Below, piece after piece: positions 39,226 through 48,199 of a stretch of DNA of 64,000 bases. Positions within the stretch are counted from its first letter, which is position 1, and each line of letters opens with the position of its first letter. The DNA comes from Bifidobacterium choerinum (GTDB lineage Bacteria; Actinomycetota; Actinomycetes; Actinomycetales; Bifidobacteriaceae): NCBI RefSeq assembly GCF_000741135.1, contig NZ_JGYU01000009.1, forward strand, positions 1 to 64,000. Reading direction: 5' to 3'. The notes beneath the pieces are model-generated. The model saw only the letters and a list, made by a program, of their open reading frames with translations. It made no database searches and was not told the origin of the DNA. The position numbers and the translations under genes are program-made.

Positions 39226-39261
39226 CCTGCGCGGACCATTCATTCACCTGCAAGGAGCATC

Positions 39262-41612
39262 ATGAAATTCACCAACGGCTACTGGCTGATGCGTGACGGC
39301 GTCGATGCGCTGTTCGCGCGCGACGCCTACGAACTGCACGCCCACCCGGCGCAAGAGACAATCGATGTGCTCGCGCGACGGGCGTCGTCCACGAGCGCGC
39401 GAACACGCTCAACCTGCCGGCGTTTCACGTGGAACTCAGCACGCCGATCGAAGGCGTCATCCGCGTGCGCGCCACCCACTGGCGCGGCGGCGCGCAGGGC
39501 ATCGGCTTCCCGATCATGCACGACGAGGCCGGCGGACGCGACTACGTGAGCGTCGTCACGCATGGCGACGGCGACGGCGAGACCGGCGAGCGCGGCGCGA
39601 CGGCCTCGTTGCGCTCCGGCGGACTGACGGCGACCGTCGTCAAGGGGCCGGAATGGAACCTCACGTTCACCGACGAATCCGGCCGCGCGCTCACGCAGTC
39701 GCGCGGCAAGTCGCTCGCGCACTTCGCGCTCAACGACCTCGCCGACGTCAGCGCGGAGCCGGTCGGCGAGTTCGGCGTGACGCCGACCGGACTCGCGAAG
39801 GACGAATCGCGCACGTTCACGTCGATCCAGCTTGCGCTCGGCGTCGGCGAGACCGTCTACGGCCTCGGCGAACGCTTCGCCGCGTTCGTCAAGAACGGGC
39901 AGAGCATCGACATCTGGAACGAGGACGGCGGCACCGCGTCCGAGCAGGGATACAAGAACGTCCCGTTCTATATGACAAGCAACGGCTACGGCGTCTTCGT
40001 CAACGACCGCGGCCACGTCTCCTTCGAGGTAGGCACCGTGAACACCGAGGCCGTGCAGTGCTCGGTGCCGGGTGAGACGATCGACTTCTGCGTCATCTAC
40101 GGGCCGACGCCGAAGCAGATCCTCGACCGCTACACGCGGCTGACCGGGCGCCCCGCCATGGTGCCGGCGTGGAGCTACGGCCTGTGGCTGACGACGTCGT
40201 TCACGACGAAGTACGACGAGGCGACGATCACGTCCTTCGTCGACGGCATGGCCGAGCGCGGCATCCCGCTGAGCGCGTTCCACTACGACTGCTACTGGAT
40301 GCGCGAGTTCCACTGGACCGATTTCGCATGGGATTCGCGGTTCTTCCCGGACATCGAAGCGACGCTTAAACGGCTGCACGAGGACAAGGGGCTGCATCTG
40401 TGCGCGTGGATCAACCCATACATCGGCCAGGCCGGCGCGATGTTCGGCGAGGGCATGCGCGAAGGCTACCTCGTGCGCAACCCGGACGGCACGATCTGGC
40501 AGACCGACAACTGGCAGGCCGGCATGGGTCTCGTCGATTTCACGAACCCGGACGCGCGCGCCTGGTTCAGAAGCAAGGTCGTCGCGCTGCTCAGGCAGGG
40601 CATCGACGCGATCAAGACCGACTTCGGCGAGCGCATCCCGCGCGACGTCGTCTGGTATGACGGCTCGCCGAAGCTGTCGATGCACAATTGGTACACCGAA
40701 CTGTACAACCGGACGGTGTTCGAGGCGATCGAGGAGGTGTACGGCGTCGGCAAGGCATGCCTGTTCGCGCGTTCGGCGACGGCCGGCGGACAGCGCTTCC
40801 CGGTGCATTGGGGCGGCGACTGCGAATCGACGTTCAACGGCATGGCGCAGACATTGCGCGGCGGTCTGTCGCTCACGTCCTCCGGATTCGGCTTCTGGAG
40901 CCATGACATCGGCGGCTTCGAAGGCGCGTTCCCCGATCCGGCCGTCTACAAGCGCTGGCTGGCCTTCGGCCTGCTCAGCTCGCATTCGCGGCTGCACGGC
41001 TCGACCGTCTACCGCGTGCCGTGGCTGTTCGACGAGGAGGACGAGCGGCAGGGGCGCAGCGTCGAACCCGGGCAGAGCGCCGTCGACGTGTGCCGCAAGT
41101 TCACGCTGCTTAAGCTCAGCCTGATGCCGTATCTGTATCAGGCCGGCATCGAAGCGCACGAACACGGCACGCCGGTCATGCGTTCGATGTTCGTCGAATT
41201 CCCCGACGACCCCGCATGCCGCACGCTCGACCGCCAGTACATGCTCGGCTCGTCGCTGCTCGTCGCGCCGGTGTTCAGCTACTCGGGCGACGTGAGCTAC
41301 TATCTGCCGGCCGGCGGGTGGACGAACTGGTTCACCGGCGAGCATGTGCGCAGCGAGCACGGCATGTGGCGCACCGAGCATCACGATTTCGATTCGGTGC
41401 CGCTGTGGGTGCGCGACGGCTCGGTCATCGTCACCCATCCGGGTGCGATGACGCCGGACTACGACTACGCCGCCGACGCCGACGTGCGCGTCTTCCTCGG
41501 TGACGAAGCCGAGGCGAGCACGACGGTCACGTGCACTGACGGGCGTCGCGTCGTCTTCACGGCGAAGCGCGACGGCGACGGTGACGTCGTCGTCGATCGA
41601 ACCGACTGCTGA
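39262..41612 (+). pseudogene. GH31 alpha-xylosidase (YicI-like), apparent frameshift
   Basis: Cytoplasmic GH31 enzyme, about 783 aa if one base is restored. The first 38 codons (MKFTNGYWLMRDGVDALFAR) are in one frame and the rest, from TGVVHERANTLNLP on, is in another; adding one G near 39373-39378 (GCGCG to GCGGCG) joins them. The catalytic domain is otherwise intact: KTDFGERIP holds the nucleophile (codon at 40620) and HWGGDC the acid/base, the signature of YicI-type alpha-xylosidases. Without repair, translation could only begin internally, with no ribosome binding site seen. Start 39262 has AAGGAG upstream. It is a paralogue of the intact gene at 52037. Confidence 0.8.
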
Positions 41613-41634
41613 CAGGCGTCGAGGCTGTATCTAG

Positions 41635-41684
41635 ATGAACGCGCCGGGGGCGAACGGTATTTCGTTCGCCCCCGGCGCGTTCAT
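41635..41684. terminator. Bidirectional 22-bp hairpin
   Basis: A perfect 22-bp stem (ATGAACGCGCCGGGGGCGAACG and complement) with a 6-nt loop separates the convergent GH31 and DedA genes. No U-tract on either side. Confidence 0.75.
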
Positions 41685-41703
41685 GCATGCAGTTGCGGGG
41701 TGA

Positions 41704-42444
41704 TCAGGCGTTATCGGAATCGTCATCAAGGGACTCGACGAGCGGGGTTGTCTCGTCCTTGGCGAGTTCGGTCGCCGACGCGACCTTCTTTTTGCCGAAC
41801 TTCGCCTTGAACAGGCCGACGAAGGTTGGAATCAGCGAAATGACGAGAATTGCGACGATGACGAGCTCGAAGTTCTCCTGGACGACCGGAATGCCGCCGA
41901 AGAAGTAGCCGAGCAACGTGAACAGCGACGACCACACGAGGCCGCCGAGCACCGAGAACGGCGTGAAACGACGCCACTGCATGCCGGTGATGCCGGAGAT
42001 GAACGGCATGAAGGTGCGGATGAACGGGAAGAAACGGCCGAGGAAGACGGCGAGCGGACCCCAACGGTCGATCATCGTCTCGGTCTTGGCAAGACGTTCC
42101 GGCGTCATCGCCTTGACTTTGCCGGATTCGATGATGCGGCGGCCGAAGAAGTGGCCGATGAAGTAGTTGCATTGGTCGCCGAGGATCGGCGCGATCCAGA
42201 CGACTGGCAGCAGCGCGGCGATCGGCAGCGCTGATTCACCGGTCGTGGCGTCGGGGGCGGCGAAGAAACCGGCGGCGAACAGCAGCGAGTCGCCGGGCAG
42301 GAACGGGAAGAAGACGACGCCGGTCTCGATGAAGACGATCAGGAAGATGAAGCCAAGCGTGGGGGCGACGCCCATCGCGATCCAGCCGGCGATCGCGCCG
42401 CGCGGATCCTTGAGCAGGTTGGCGATGAAATGAATGAATCCCAT
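41704..42444 (-). CDS. DedA-family membrane protein
   Basis: 246-aa SNARE-associated/DedA protein with five or six membrane segments. Diagnostic parts are ETGVVFFPFLPGDSLLFAAG, GDQCNYFIGHFFGRRI and FLGRFFPFIRTFMPFISGITGM with the conserved Arg residues. Members act in lipid-carrier recycling or membrane homeostasis. Start 42444 has AAGGA 6 nt upstream; the frame's earlier ATG at 42486 lacks one. The C-terminal tail is charged. Confidence 0.88.
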   Translation of the reverse strand: MGFIHFIANLLKDPRGAIAGWIAMGVAPTLGFIFLIVFIETGVVFFPFLPGDSLLFAAGFFAAPDATTGESALPIAALLPVVWIAPILGDQCNYFIGHFFGRRIIESGKVKAMTPERLAKTETMIDRWGPLAVFLGRFFPFIRTFMPFISGITGMQWRRFTPFSVLGGLVWSSLFTLLGYFFGGIPVVQENFELVIVAILVISLIPTFVGLFKAKFGKKKVASATELAKDETTPLVESLDDDSDNA

Positions 42445-42564
42445 GGAAATCCTTGACGAGTGAGGACGCGGAAGCGCCGTGGCCATGCGTTACCTATTAC
42501 CGGTTATCTTGTATAGCATGTCAGCCCTACGGCTCGGCGGCCGGAAAGGGTGCGGATGGTCGGG

Positions 42565-42740
42565 GGAGACGGTCGCGGAAGGGCTTAGCGAACGGAGTTG
42601 GGTGGCTGTGCGGCGGTTGCGGTCGCGGAGGTGCTGGTTAGCGAACGGAGTTGGGCGGAAGCGCGGCGGTCGTGTTCGCTGAGGTGGGGCTTAGTGAACG
42701 GAGTTGGGCGCGAGTGTGACAGTTGCGGTCGCGGAGAGGA
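42565..42740. repeat. 53-bp tandem repeat, about three copies
   Basis: The word TTAGCGAACGGAGTTGGG occurs at 42585, 42638 and (with T for C) 42691, exactly 53 bp apart. The segments between share GTGCGGCGGTTGCGGTCGCGGAGG-like sequence, and a partial fourth copy follows at 42715-42737. It lies between the DedA and DUF624 genes. Confidence 0.75.
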
Positions 42741-42750
42741 GGGTGATGCC

Positions 42751-42790
42751 GCAAAAGAGAGCGGCCGCAGCCAAGGAAGCGCTGCGGCCG
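42751..42790 (-). terminator. Terminator of DUF624 gene
   Basis: On the minus strand CGGCCGCAGC and GCTGCGGCCG form a 10-bp stem with a 9-nt loop, followed by CTCTCTTTTGC. It lies 83 bp past the DUF624 stop. Confidence 0.75.
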
Positions 42791-42872
42791 ATTGTTGAGG
42801 AAAGGGGAAGGGTAAGTCTGGTTTGTTTACCGGATGTCCATCTCGGTATGCGGCGCGGGTGCCGCGAGCCGA

Positions 42873-43526
42873 TCACAGTCCGGAGTTGGCGTTCACGTAG
42901 GTCGGGCGTTCGACCTCGCCGTAGCCGCCGTACTTCTTGAAGCCCCACAGCAGGATGAGCGACTTCGCGTAGGCGACCCAGCTCAGACCGAAGATGAGCA
43001 TGAGCACGCGGATGAACGGGACGAAATACGCCAGGCCGAGCGCGACGACATCGATGCCGACGAGCGCGAACGAGCAGGCGAAGGCGCGCCACGGGAACAG
43101 CGCGGCGAGCTTCCAGGTGCGTCCGACCGAATTGGCGAAGCGCGCCTGCAGCGGGAACAGGTATTCGGCGAGGAACAGCACGGCGACCGATGCGGCGACG
43201 AGGATGATGAGCGGGACGTAGGCGGCGTTCGTGTCCCAGGCCACCCAGAACGCGAGGCCGAAGATGAGGACGGCAACGAGCGCGAGCAGCAGCAGTCCGG
43301 AGATGAGGCCCTGCTTGAACTCCCGCTTGAAGCGCTTGAGGTATTCGTGTACGAGCCGGATGTCGTCATGTTCGTCGTACTGGAACAGCGTGCTGTAGAG
43401 CGCCGCCTGCGCCGGACCGATCGTGACGATCGGCAGCAGCGTGACGAGGAAGACGAGATTGAGCGCGGTGAATCGCGCGAGCGTTCCCATGAACTGCCAG
43501 AACGGCGCTTCGGTGTTGAACCTCAT
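42873..43526 (-). CDS. YesL/DUF624 membrane protein
   Basis: 217-aa protein with about five membrane segments; N-terminal FWQFMGTLARFTALNLVFLV and LPIVTIGPAQAALY are typical of the YesL (DUF624) family. Such genes are often linked to Lpl/Ytc-type oligosaccharide importers, as here: it is divergent from lplB-lplC homologues. Function is unknown, possibly assisting the transporter. AAAGGAAG precedes ATG 43526. Confidence 0.82.
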   Translation of the reverse strand: MRFNTEAPFWQFMGTLARFTALNLVFLVTLLPIVTIGPAQAALYSTLFQYDEHDDIRLVHEYLKRFKREFKQGLISGLLLLALVAVLIFGLAFWVAWDTNAAYVPLIILVAASVAVLFLAEYLFPLQARFANSVGRTWKLAALFPWRAFACSFALVGIDVVALGLAYFVPFIRVLMLIFGLSWVAYAKSLILLWGFKKYGGYGEVERPTYVNANSGL

Positions 43527-43996
43527 GCTGCTTCCTTTCCGTGCCGTGGCGCCGCTGCGATGCGACGGCCGTGTGCGTCGTGCACCCGGCGACTCCGTAT
43601 ATATACGCACTGTATATATCTGTCGGACGATGGCTGGCGGCGTGCAGATCGTTCTGCGGTTCGCCGTGCAGGGTAACGTGGTGGAGTTGTTGTTGGATGC
43701 ATGTCCACATCGACTGTTGTTGATAAGTATATAAATAAGTGGCGCGCTTGTCTACTGCAACAGCATCGCGCGTGTCGCGAAAACGTTGCCGTTTCAAGGT
43801 AGAGCGAGTTCAGCTTATGGTGAAACTTGCGTGTCGCCTTGTGTTTCCGGCGGGTGGCGCGCCATCGTGGCACGGGACTTCGTTATCTGATTTGACAAAG
43901 ATAGTCGTTGTTTATAATCTATTCAACAAGAAGTGAGAAAGCCTCGCGAGGTTGCGGGACTTGGAATCGCTGACATCAGTTTCCGAAGGAGGAGAG
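43527..43996. promoter_or_regulatory. Divergent control region of xyloglucan-type locus
   Basis: A 470-bp region with no gene. Toward the importer, TTGACA (43892-43897) and TATAAT (43913-43918) are spaced 15 nt; a TAATCT register at 17 nt is also possible. Toward the DUF624 gene, two TATATA tracts (about 43598-43620) could supply -10 sequence. No strong palindromic operator was recognised. Confidence 0.5.
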
Positions 43997-45061
43997 ATGC
44001 AGACGTCGTCTAGTACCGAAACCGATGAGACCATCGGTTCGACCGGTGGCGCTGCGGCGGTTGTCGGCAGGGAAGTCGAAGCCGCCGAAGAATCCAAACT
44101 GAGCCGCCGCGACCGTCGCGCCGCGAAGAAGGCGGCGAAGATGGCTGCCGAATCGCGCACTGACAGGAAGCATGCGATGAAGCTGTGGCTCTACGTCGCG
44201 CCGCTGCTGATCCTGGTCTTCCTGTTCAGCTACGTCCCGCTGTTCGGCTGGATCTACGCGTTCTATGACTACCAGCCGCCGATCCCGCTTTCCGAAAGCA
44301 AGTTCGTCGGCCTGCAGTGGTTCGAGATGATGGTGCAGAACCCGGCGCAGCTGCGCACAATCGGCCAGGTGCTGCTCAACACCTTCGCGATGTCGGGCCT
44401 CAACATCCTCACGTCGTTCCTGCCGGTCATCTTCGCGATCGCGCTCAACGAGATCCGCGCGAAGTGGTTCAAGAACCTCATCCAGACGCTCACGACGCTG
44501 CCGAACTTCATCTCCTGGGTGCTCGTCTACTCGATCGCCTTCGCGATGTTCTCGTCGACCGGCATGGTCAACGACCTGCTGCAGAACCTGCATATCATCA
44601 GCGAACCGATCAAGTTCCTCGACTCACCCGACCAGGTCTGGTTCAAGATGCTGCTGTGGAACCTGTGGAAGGGCCTCGGCTGGGGCTCGATCATGTACCT
44701 CGCGGGCATCGCCGGCATCGACCCCGAACTCTACGAGGCCGCGCAGGTGGACGGCGCGAACCGCTTCCAGCAGATCATCCACGTGACGATCCCGCAGCTG
44801 ATGCCGACCTACTTCGTGCTGCTCATGCTGTCGATCTCGAACTTCCTCAACAACGGCATGGACCAGTACTACGTCTTCCAGAACGCCTTCAACCAGAAGT
44901 GGATCCAGGTGCTCGACCTCTACGTCTACAACGTCGGCATGGGCCAGAACAGCCTGTCGCTCGGCACCGCGATCTCGATGCTCAAGTCCCTCGTCTCGGT
45001 CGGCCTGCTGCTGCTCGTCAACTGGCTGTCCAAGCGCACGCGCGGCGTCGGCATCGTCTGA
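43997..45061 (+). CDS. Oligosaccharide ABC permease, LplB type
   Basis: 354-aa permease. A charged N-terminal extension of about 55 residues (SRRDRRAAKKAAK) precedes the LplB-family core: YVAPLLILVFLFSYVPLFGWIYAFYDYQPP, TLTTLPNFISWVLVYSIAF and the EAA loop YEAAQVDGANRFQQ. This subgroup imports complex oligosaccharides. ATG 43997 has AAGGAGGAG upstream. It is the first gene of the proposed xyloglucan-oligosaccharide operon. Confidence 0.86.
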   Translation: MQTSSSTETDETIGSTGGAAAVVGREVEAAEESKLSRRDRRAAKKAAKMAAESRTDRKHAMKLWLYVAPLLILVFLFSYVPLFGWIYAFYDYQPPIPLSESKFVGLQWFEMMVQNPAQLRTIGQVLLNTFAMSGLNILTSFLPVIFAIALNEIRAKWFKNLIQTLTTLPNFISWVLVYSIAFAMFSSTGMVNDLLQNLHIISEPIKFLDSPDQVWFKMLLWNLWKGLGWGSIMYLAGIAGIDPELYEAAQVDGANRFQQIIHVTIPQLMPTYFVLLMLSISNFLNNGMDQYYVFQNAFNQKWIQVLDLYVYNVGMGQNSLSLGTAISMLKSLVSVGLLLLVNWLSKRTRGVGIV

Positions 45062-45107
45062 TCCGCATCCAGCAGTCACGAATCGTGTATTGGGTTAAGG
45101 AGTAACC

Positions 45108-46064
45108 ATGTCAACCGCAACAGCACCCGCAAGCGCCAAGAAGCCGAGGAGGGCCAAGGCGAGCGTCTCCCCGGCCATGCGCCGCACGAAGGGCGAGAAG
45201 ATCTACAACGTCGTGAACATCATCATCCTCACGTTGTTCGCGCTGATCTGCACCTACCCGTTCTACTATCTGATCATCAACTCGCTGTCGAACAACCAGG
45301 CGGCCGCCGCGGGCGACGTCACCTGGAGGATCGAGGGCCTGCACTGGGACAACTACAAGACCGTGCTCGGCCTCGACGGCCTGGCGCAGTCCGCGTGGAT
45401 CTCGGTGGCCCGCACCGTCATCGGCACCGTGCTCACCGTGCTCGCCTCCGCCTACCTCGGCTTCATGTTCACACAGCAGAAGATGTGGAAGCGTTCGTTC
45501 TGGTACCGCTTCGTCGTCATCACGATGTACTTCAACGCGGGCCTGATCCCGATGTTCATCACGATGAAGAACTACGGCCTGACGAACAACTTCTGGGTCT
45601 ACATCCTGCCGGCGATTGTGCAGCCGTTCAACATCATCCTCGTCAAGACCTACATCGAGTCGATCCCGGCATCGTTGCAGGAGGCCGCCGAAGTGGACGG
45701 CGCGGGCACGATGACGGTGTTCTGGAAGATCGTGCTGCCGATGTGCACGCCGATCCTCGCGACCGTTGCGATCTTCTCCGCCGTCAACCAGTGGAACTCG
45801 TTCCAGGACACACTGATCTACATGACCGATTCGAAGCTGTGGAGCCTGCAGTACTTGCTCTACACCTACATCAACCAGGCGAGCTCGATCGCGAACTCGG
45901 TCAAGGCGAACGCCGCGAACGCCGCACTGCTGGCCACGGCGGCGACGCCTACGGCGATCCGCATGACCGTCTCCGTCATCGTCGTCCTGCCGATCATGTT
46001 TATCTACCCGTTCTTCCAGCGCTTCTTCGTCAAGGGCATGATGCTCGGCGCAGTCAAGGGCTGA
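45108..46064 (+). CDS. Oligosaccharide ABC permease, LplC type
   Basis: 318-aa partner permease. Typical LplC features are GDVTWRIEGLHWDNYKTVLG, YFNAGLIPMFITMKNYGLTN, the loop QEAAEVDGAGTMTVF and the ending GMMLGAVKG. It lies 46 bp after the LplB gene with AAGGAG before the ATG. Confidence 0.87.
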   Translation: MSTATAPASAKKPRRAKASVSPAMRRTKGEKIYNVVNIIILTLFALICTYPFYYLIINSLSNNQAAAAGDVTWRIEGLHWDNYKTVLGLDGLAQSAWISVARTVIGTVLTVLASAYLGFMFTQQKMWKRSFWYRFVVITMYFNAGLIPMFITMKNYGLTNNFWVYILPAIVQPFNIILVKTYIESIPASLQEAAEVDGAGTMTVFWKIVLPMCTPILATVAIFSAVNQWNSFQDTLIYMTDSKLWSLQYLLYTYINQASSIANSVKANAANAALLATAATPTAIRMTVSVIVVLPIMFIYPFFQRFFVKGMMLGAVKG

Positions 46065-46070
46065 CCGTAC

Positions 46071-46094
46071 GCGGGGAGCCGTGCGGCTCCCCGC
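46071..46094 (+). other. Stem-loop between permease and binding-protein genes
   Basis: Perfect 10-bp stem GCGGGGAGCC / GGCTCCCCGC with loop GTGC, 7 bp after the permease stop and without a U-tract. It may set the relative levels of permease and binding-protein mRNA. Confidence 0.55.
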
Positions 46095-46181
46095 CCCGAT
46101 CCACGTTTCCGTACCAACCACCAACCAACCAGATGTGCTCAGTGATGAGCCGAAGTTAGAAGGATACAAGGAGGTTTCCTC

Positions 46182-47947
46182 ATGGAAATCAGGAAGAAGA
46201 TCGTCTCGGGAATCGCCGCGACGCTTTCGGCGGCGATGCTCGTCTCCGTCGCGGCCTGCGGCGGCAACGACTCCGCGAGCGACGGCCCCGACGACGGCAG
46301 CTTCATGAAGGTGGACGTGTTCTCGTCGACCGCGAACTACCAGGGCGTCCAGAAGGCTGGTTCGCCAAGATCGTCAAGGACAAGTTCAACATGGAGCTCA
46401 ACATCATCGCCCCGAACGTGGCCGGCGGCGGCGACACCTTGTTCGACACGCGTTCCACGGCGGGCAACCTCGGCGACCTCGTCATCGTCGGCATGCAGAA
46501 CGGCCGTCTGCAGAAGCTCGTCAAGTCGAAGCTCATCACCGACATGACGCCGTACTACGGCAAGATGACGAACGTCAAGCGCTACCAGGCCGGCGTGGAC
46601 TACGTGACGAAGCAGGCCGGCCAGGACGGCGTCTGGGGCGTGCCGGGCAACGTGTCCGACGAATCGCCGACGAAGTCCGCCGACGGCATCGAACCGGCCG
46701 CCGCCCCGTACATCCGCTGGGACTACTACGCGAAGATCGGGTACCCCGAGATCAAGGATCTCGACGGTTTCGCGGACGTGCTCAAGCAGATGCAGGACAA
46801 GGCGCGCGAGGAGACCGGCGACGACGACATCTACGCCGTGTCGCTGTTCAAGGACTGGGACGGCGAGATGATGCAGAACGCGATGGCCGCCTCGCAGTGG
46901 TACGGCTACTTCGCGCAGAATTCGGTGCTCGTGCCGTCCGACGACAAGGATTCGCAGATCGTCCCGGCCTCCCAGGTCGGCAGCGCCTACGACAAGATGA
47001 TCGAGTTCTTCAACAAGTGCGACCGCATGGGACTCGTCGATCCGGAATCGACGACGCAGAACTGGGACAACCTGTCGACGAAGGTGACGAACGGCAAGGT
47101 GCTCATGTCGATCTGGTCGTGGCTCGGCAAGCCGCGCATGAACAGCAACGAGAACCAGGAGAAGGGCGTCGGCTTCATGCTCGCCCCGCTGCAGGACATG
47201 GACGTGTACACGCCGGGCTTCCAGCCGGAGGGCGATGGCAACACCTTCATCGCGATCGGCTCGAAGGCGAAGAACAAGGAACGCCTCGCCAAGTTCATCG
47301 ACTGGCTCTACTCGCCTGAAGGCATCTACGCCTCGGCCACCAACTCCGGCGGCGCCGCCTGCCCGAAGGACATGTGCTGGACGCTCAACGACAAGGGCGA
47401 GCCGCAGCTCAACGAGTTCGGCGAGAAGGCGATGTTCAACTCCGACGGCCTGCAGGTGCCGGCCGAATACGGCGGCGGCTCCTACAACGACGGCATCTCG
47501 ACGCTCAACTTCAAGACGGTGAACGCGAACAGCACCGATCCGGACACGAAGTCCGCGTACAACCCGCAGCTGTGGGCGACCCAGCTCGCGAAGCAGACGA
47601 AGCTGAGCGAGGACTGGTCGAAGCACATGGACGGCGCGAAGACCGACATCGAATACCTCGAGAAGGCCGGCAAGCTCGCCGTCGCGCCTGGCGCCACCTA
47701 CACGCCTCCTCAGGAGGATTCGCAGATCTCGACGCTGCGCTCGTCGGTCAAGACTGAAGTGATCAACGCGTCGTGGCAGGCCGTCGTCGCCAAGAGCGAA
47801 GCCGAATGCCAGTCGACCTTCAAGAACATGGGCACGCAGCTCAACGACCTCGGCTACGAGCAGGTGCTCAAGGTCGACGAGGACAACGCGAAGGCGCTGA
47901 TCAAGGCCCGTCAGGAGATCGTCAAGGAGTACGCGGACAAGCAGTGA
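46182..47947 (+). pseudogene. Oligosaccharide-binding lipoprotein (LplA type), apparent frameshift
   Basis: Large solute-binding lipoprotein, about 588 aa if repaired. Signal peptide with lipobox VAAC, then FMKVDVFSSTANYQGVQ in the first frame; the second frame continues GWFAKIVKDKFNMELNIIAPN to the end. Adding one G at about 46356-46357 (AAGG to AAGGG) restores a single frame. The size and the position after LplB/LplC-type permeases fit the LplA/YtcQ subgroup that binds complex oligosaccharides. As written, no membrane-anchored binding protein can be made and the importer would be non-functional; a sequencing error should be considered. AAGGAGG precedes the ATG. Confidence 0.78.
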
Positions 47948-48076
47948 CCTTTCGGGTCGCCGCCTCCTTGCGGCACAACTGAACAACCGAAAGGGCGCCG
48001 CCGTCACAGGACGGCGGAGACCCTCGGCACGGGAGCGTCGCATCCGTCGGGATGCGGCGCTCCCTGCAAATCACCT

Positions 48077-48099
48077 GTTGGTTCGATCATCGAACCAAC
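48077..48099. promoter_or_regulatory. 23-bp perfect palindrome before GH29 gene
   Basis: GTTGGTTCGAT-C-ATCGAACCAAC, exact 11-bp arms about one central base, 101 bp upstream of the GH29 start. The length suits an operator for a dimeric regulator; the TetR protein at the end of this cluster is one candidate. Two short hairpins just upstream (48009-48026 and 48040-48058) may end the binding-protein transcript. Confidence 0.55.
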
Positions 48100-48199
48100 T
48101 CGGACGTGACAGCTGCGGCCGACGGCGCACGTCCGGCGGACACGGGGCGCCCGGAGCGCCATCAGACGGCAAAAGGATAACAACGAAGGGGAGCGTGTG

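Noticed and set aside
42565..42740. 53-bp repeats considered as a CRISPR array
   Set aside because: The spacers between the shared words are themselves similar, copy number is low, and no cas genes are present; it is a simple tandem repeat.
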